Shown here piece by piece: positions 6,019 to 6,123 of a stretch of DNA of 6,123 nucleotides (its first letter is position 1; every line of letters starts with the position of its first letter). The DNA is from an uncultured Ruminococcus sp. (GTDB lineage Bacteria; Bacillota; Clostridia; Oscillospirales; Acutalibacteraceae), in the NCBI GenBank assembly GCA_902803125.1, contig CADCOZ010000110.1:1-6123 (forward strand), written 5' to 3'. The position numbers were made by a program, and so were the translations under genes. Below the pieces are notes generated by a model. It searched no databases and was not told where the DNA came from. It worked only from the letters and a program-made list of their open reading frames with translations.

Positions 6019-6060
6019 AAAAGCACAGCAAAGTCTGTTAATGACCTTGCTGTGCTTTTT
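6019..6060 (+). terminator. Rho-independent terminator after the Nudix gene
   Basis: AAAAGCACAGCAA at 6019-6031 pairs perfectly with TTGCTGTGCTTTT at 6047-6059, and the stem can extend past one mismatch by GTC (6033-6035) with GAC (6043-6045), leaving a 7-nt loop. The downstream arm ends in TTTTT. The upstream side is A-rich (6013-6022), so the same hairpin would have a U tract on the opposite strand and may terminate in both directions. It lies 32 nt after the Nudix stop codon. Confidence 0.85.
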
Positions 6061-6123
6061 GACATTCAGAAAGAACAGGGAGAAGGGAACAGCGGTGTTG
6101 TTTCAAGTGAGGTTTGCGGAACG
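6061..6123. other. Window edge, no gene assignable
   Basis: Two readings are possible and neither can be decided. On the - strand, a frame is open from the right edge to a TGA at 6066-6068 and could be the end of a convergent gene sharing the terminator. On the + strand, AGAAGGG at 6081-6087 precedes GTG at 6095 and TTG at 6098, which could start a gene leaving the window. The stretch is too short for coding potential to be judged. Confidence 0.2.

Noticed and set aside
1..6123. CRISPR array, tRNA, rRNA, toxin-antitoxin pair or known defence system
   Set aside because: No regularly spaced repeats, cloverleaf-like sequence or recognisable defence gene was seen on either strand.

Overview
The window looks like chromosomal DNA of a low-to-mid-GC Gram-positive bacterium, probably a clostridial (Oscillospirales-like) gut-type Firmicute. 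This is inferred from the strong purine-rich Shine-Dalgarno sequences, the TTG start of the first gene, the Firmicutes-type RlmB and MutX-like Nudix proteins, and the GC-rich palindromes between genes. No marker in the window fixes the species. All four confident genes lie on the + strand.

Positions 1-378 are a prophage scar. A good ribosome binding site and the first codons of a phage tail tape-measure protein are followed, in another frame, by the coiled-coil start of the same family. The scar then breaks off into unrelated sequence. Positions 379-525 carry the promoter region of the main operon: a perfect 10-bp inverted repeat, an extended -10 box and a leader of about 70 nt that can fold.

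Positions 526-5344 look like one transcription unit: rlmB (23S rRNA 2'-O-methyltransferase), a 1101-residue membrane protein starting 5 nt after rlmB, and rpe (ribulose-phosphate 3-epimerase) 62 nt further on. The large protein is the notable object. Its C-terminal half has the layout of a P1B-type metal-transporting ATPase: eight predicted membrane helices in a 4-2-2 pattern with a P/N-domain-like region between the last two pairs. Every catalytic motif is altered or missing. Its N-terminal half is about 550 residues of acidic, proline-rich, probably disordered cytoplasmic sequence. It looks like a pseudoenzyme reused as a membrane scaffold or regulator, placed between a ribosome-maturation gene and a central-carbon gene.

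Positions 5345-5515 contain a composite GC-rich palindrome after rpe that could terminate transcription and resembles a dispersed intergenic repeat. Positions 5516-5986 encode a complete Nudix hydrolase of the MutT/MutX kind, followed by a strong hairpin terminator at 6019-6060 that could work in both directions. The last 63 bases hold no gene that can be called.
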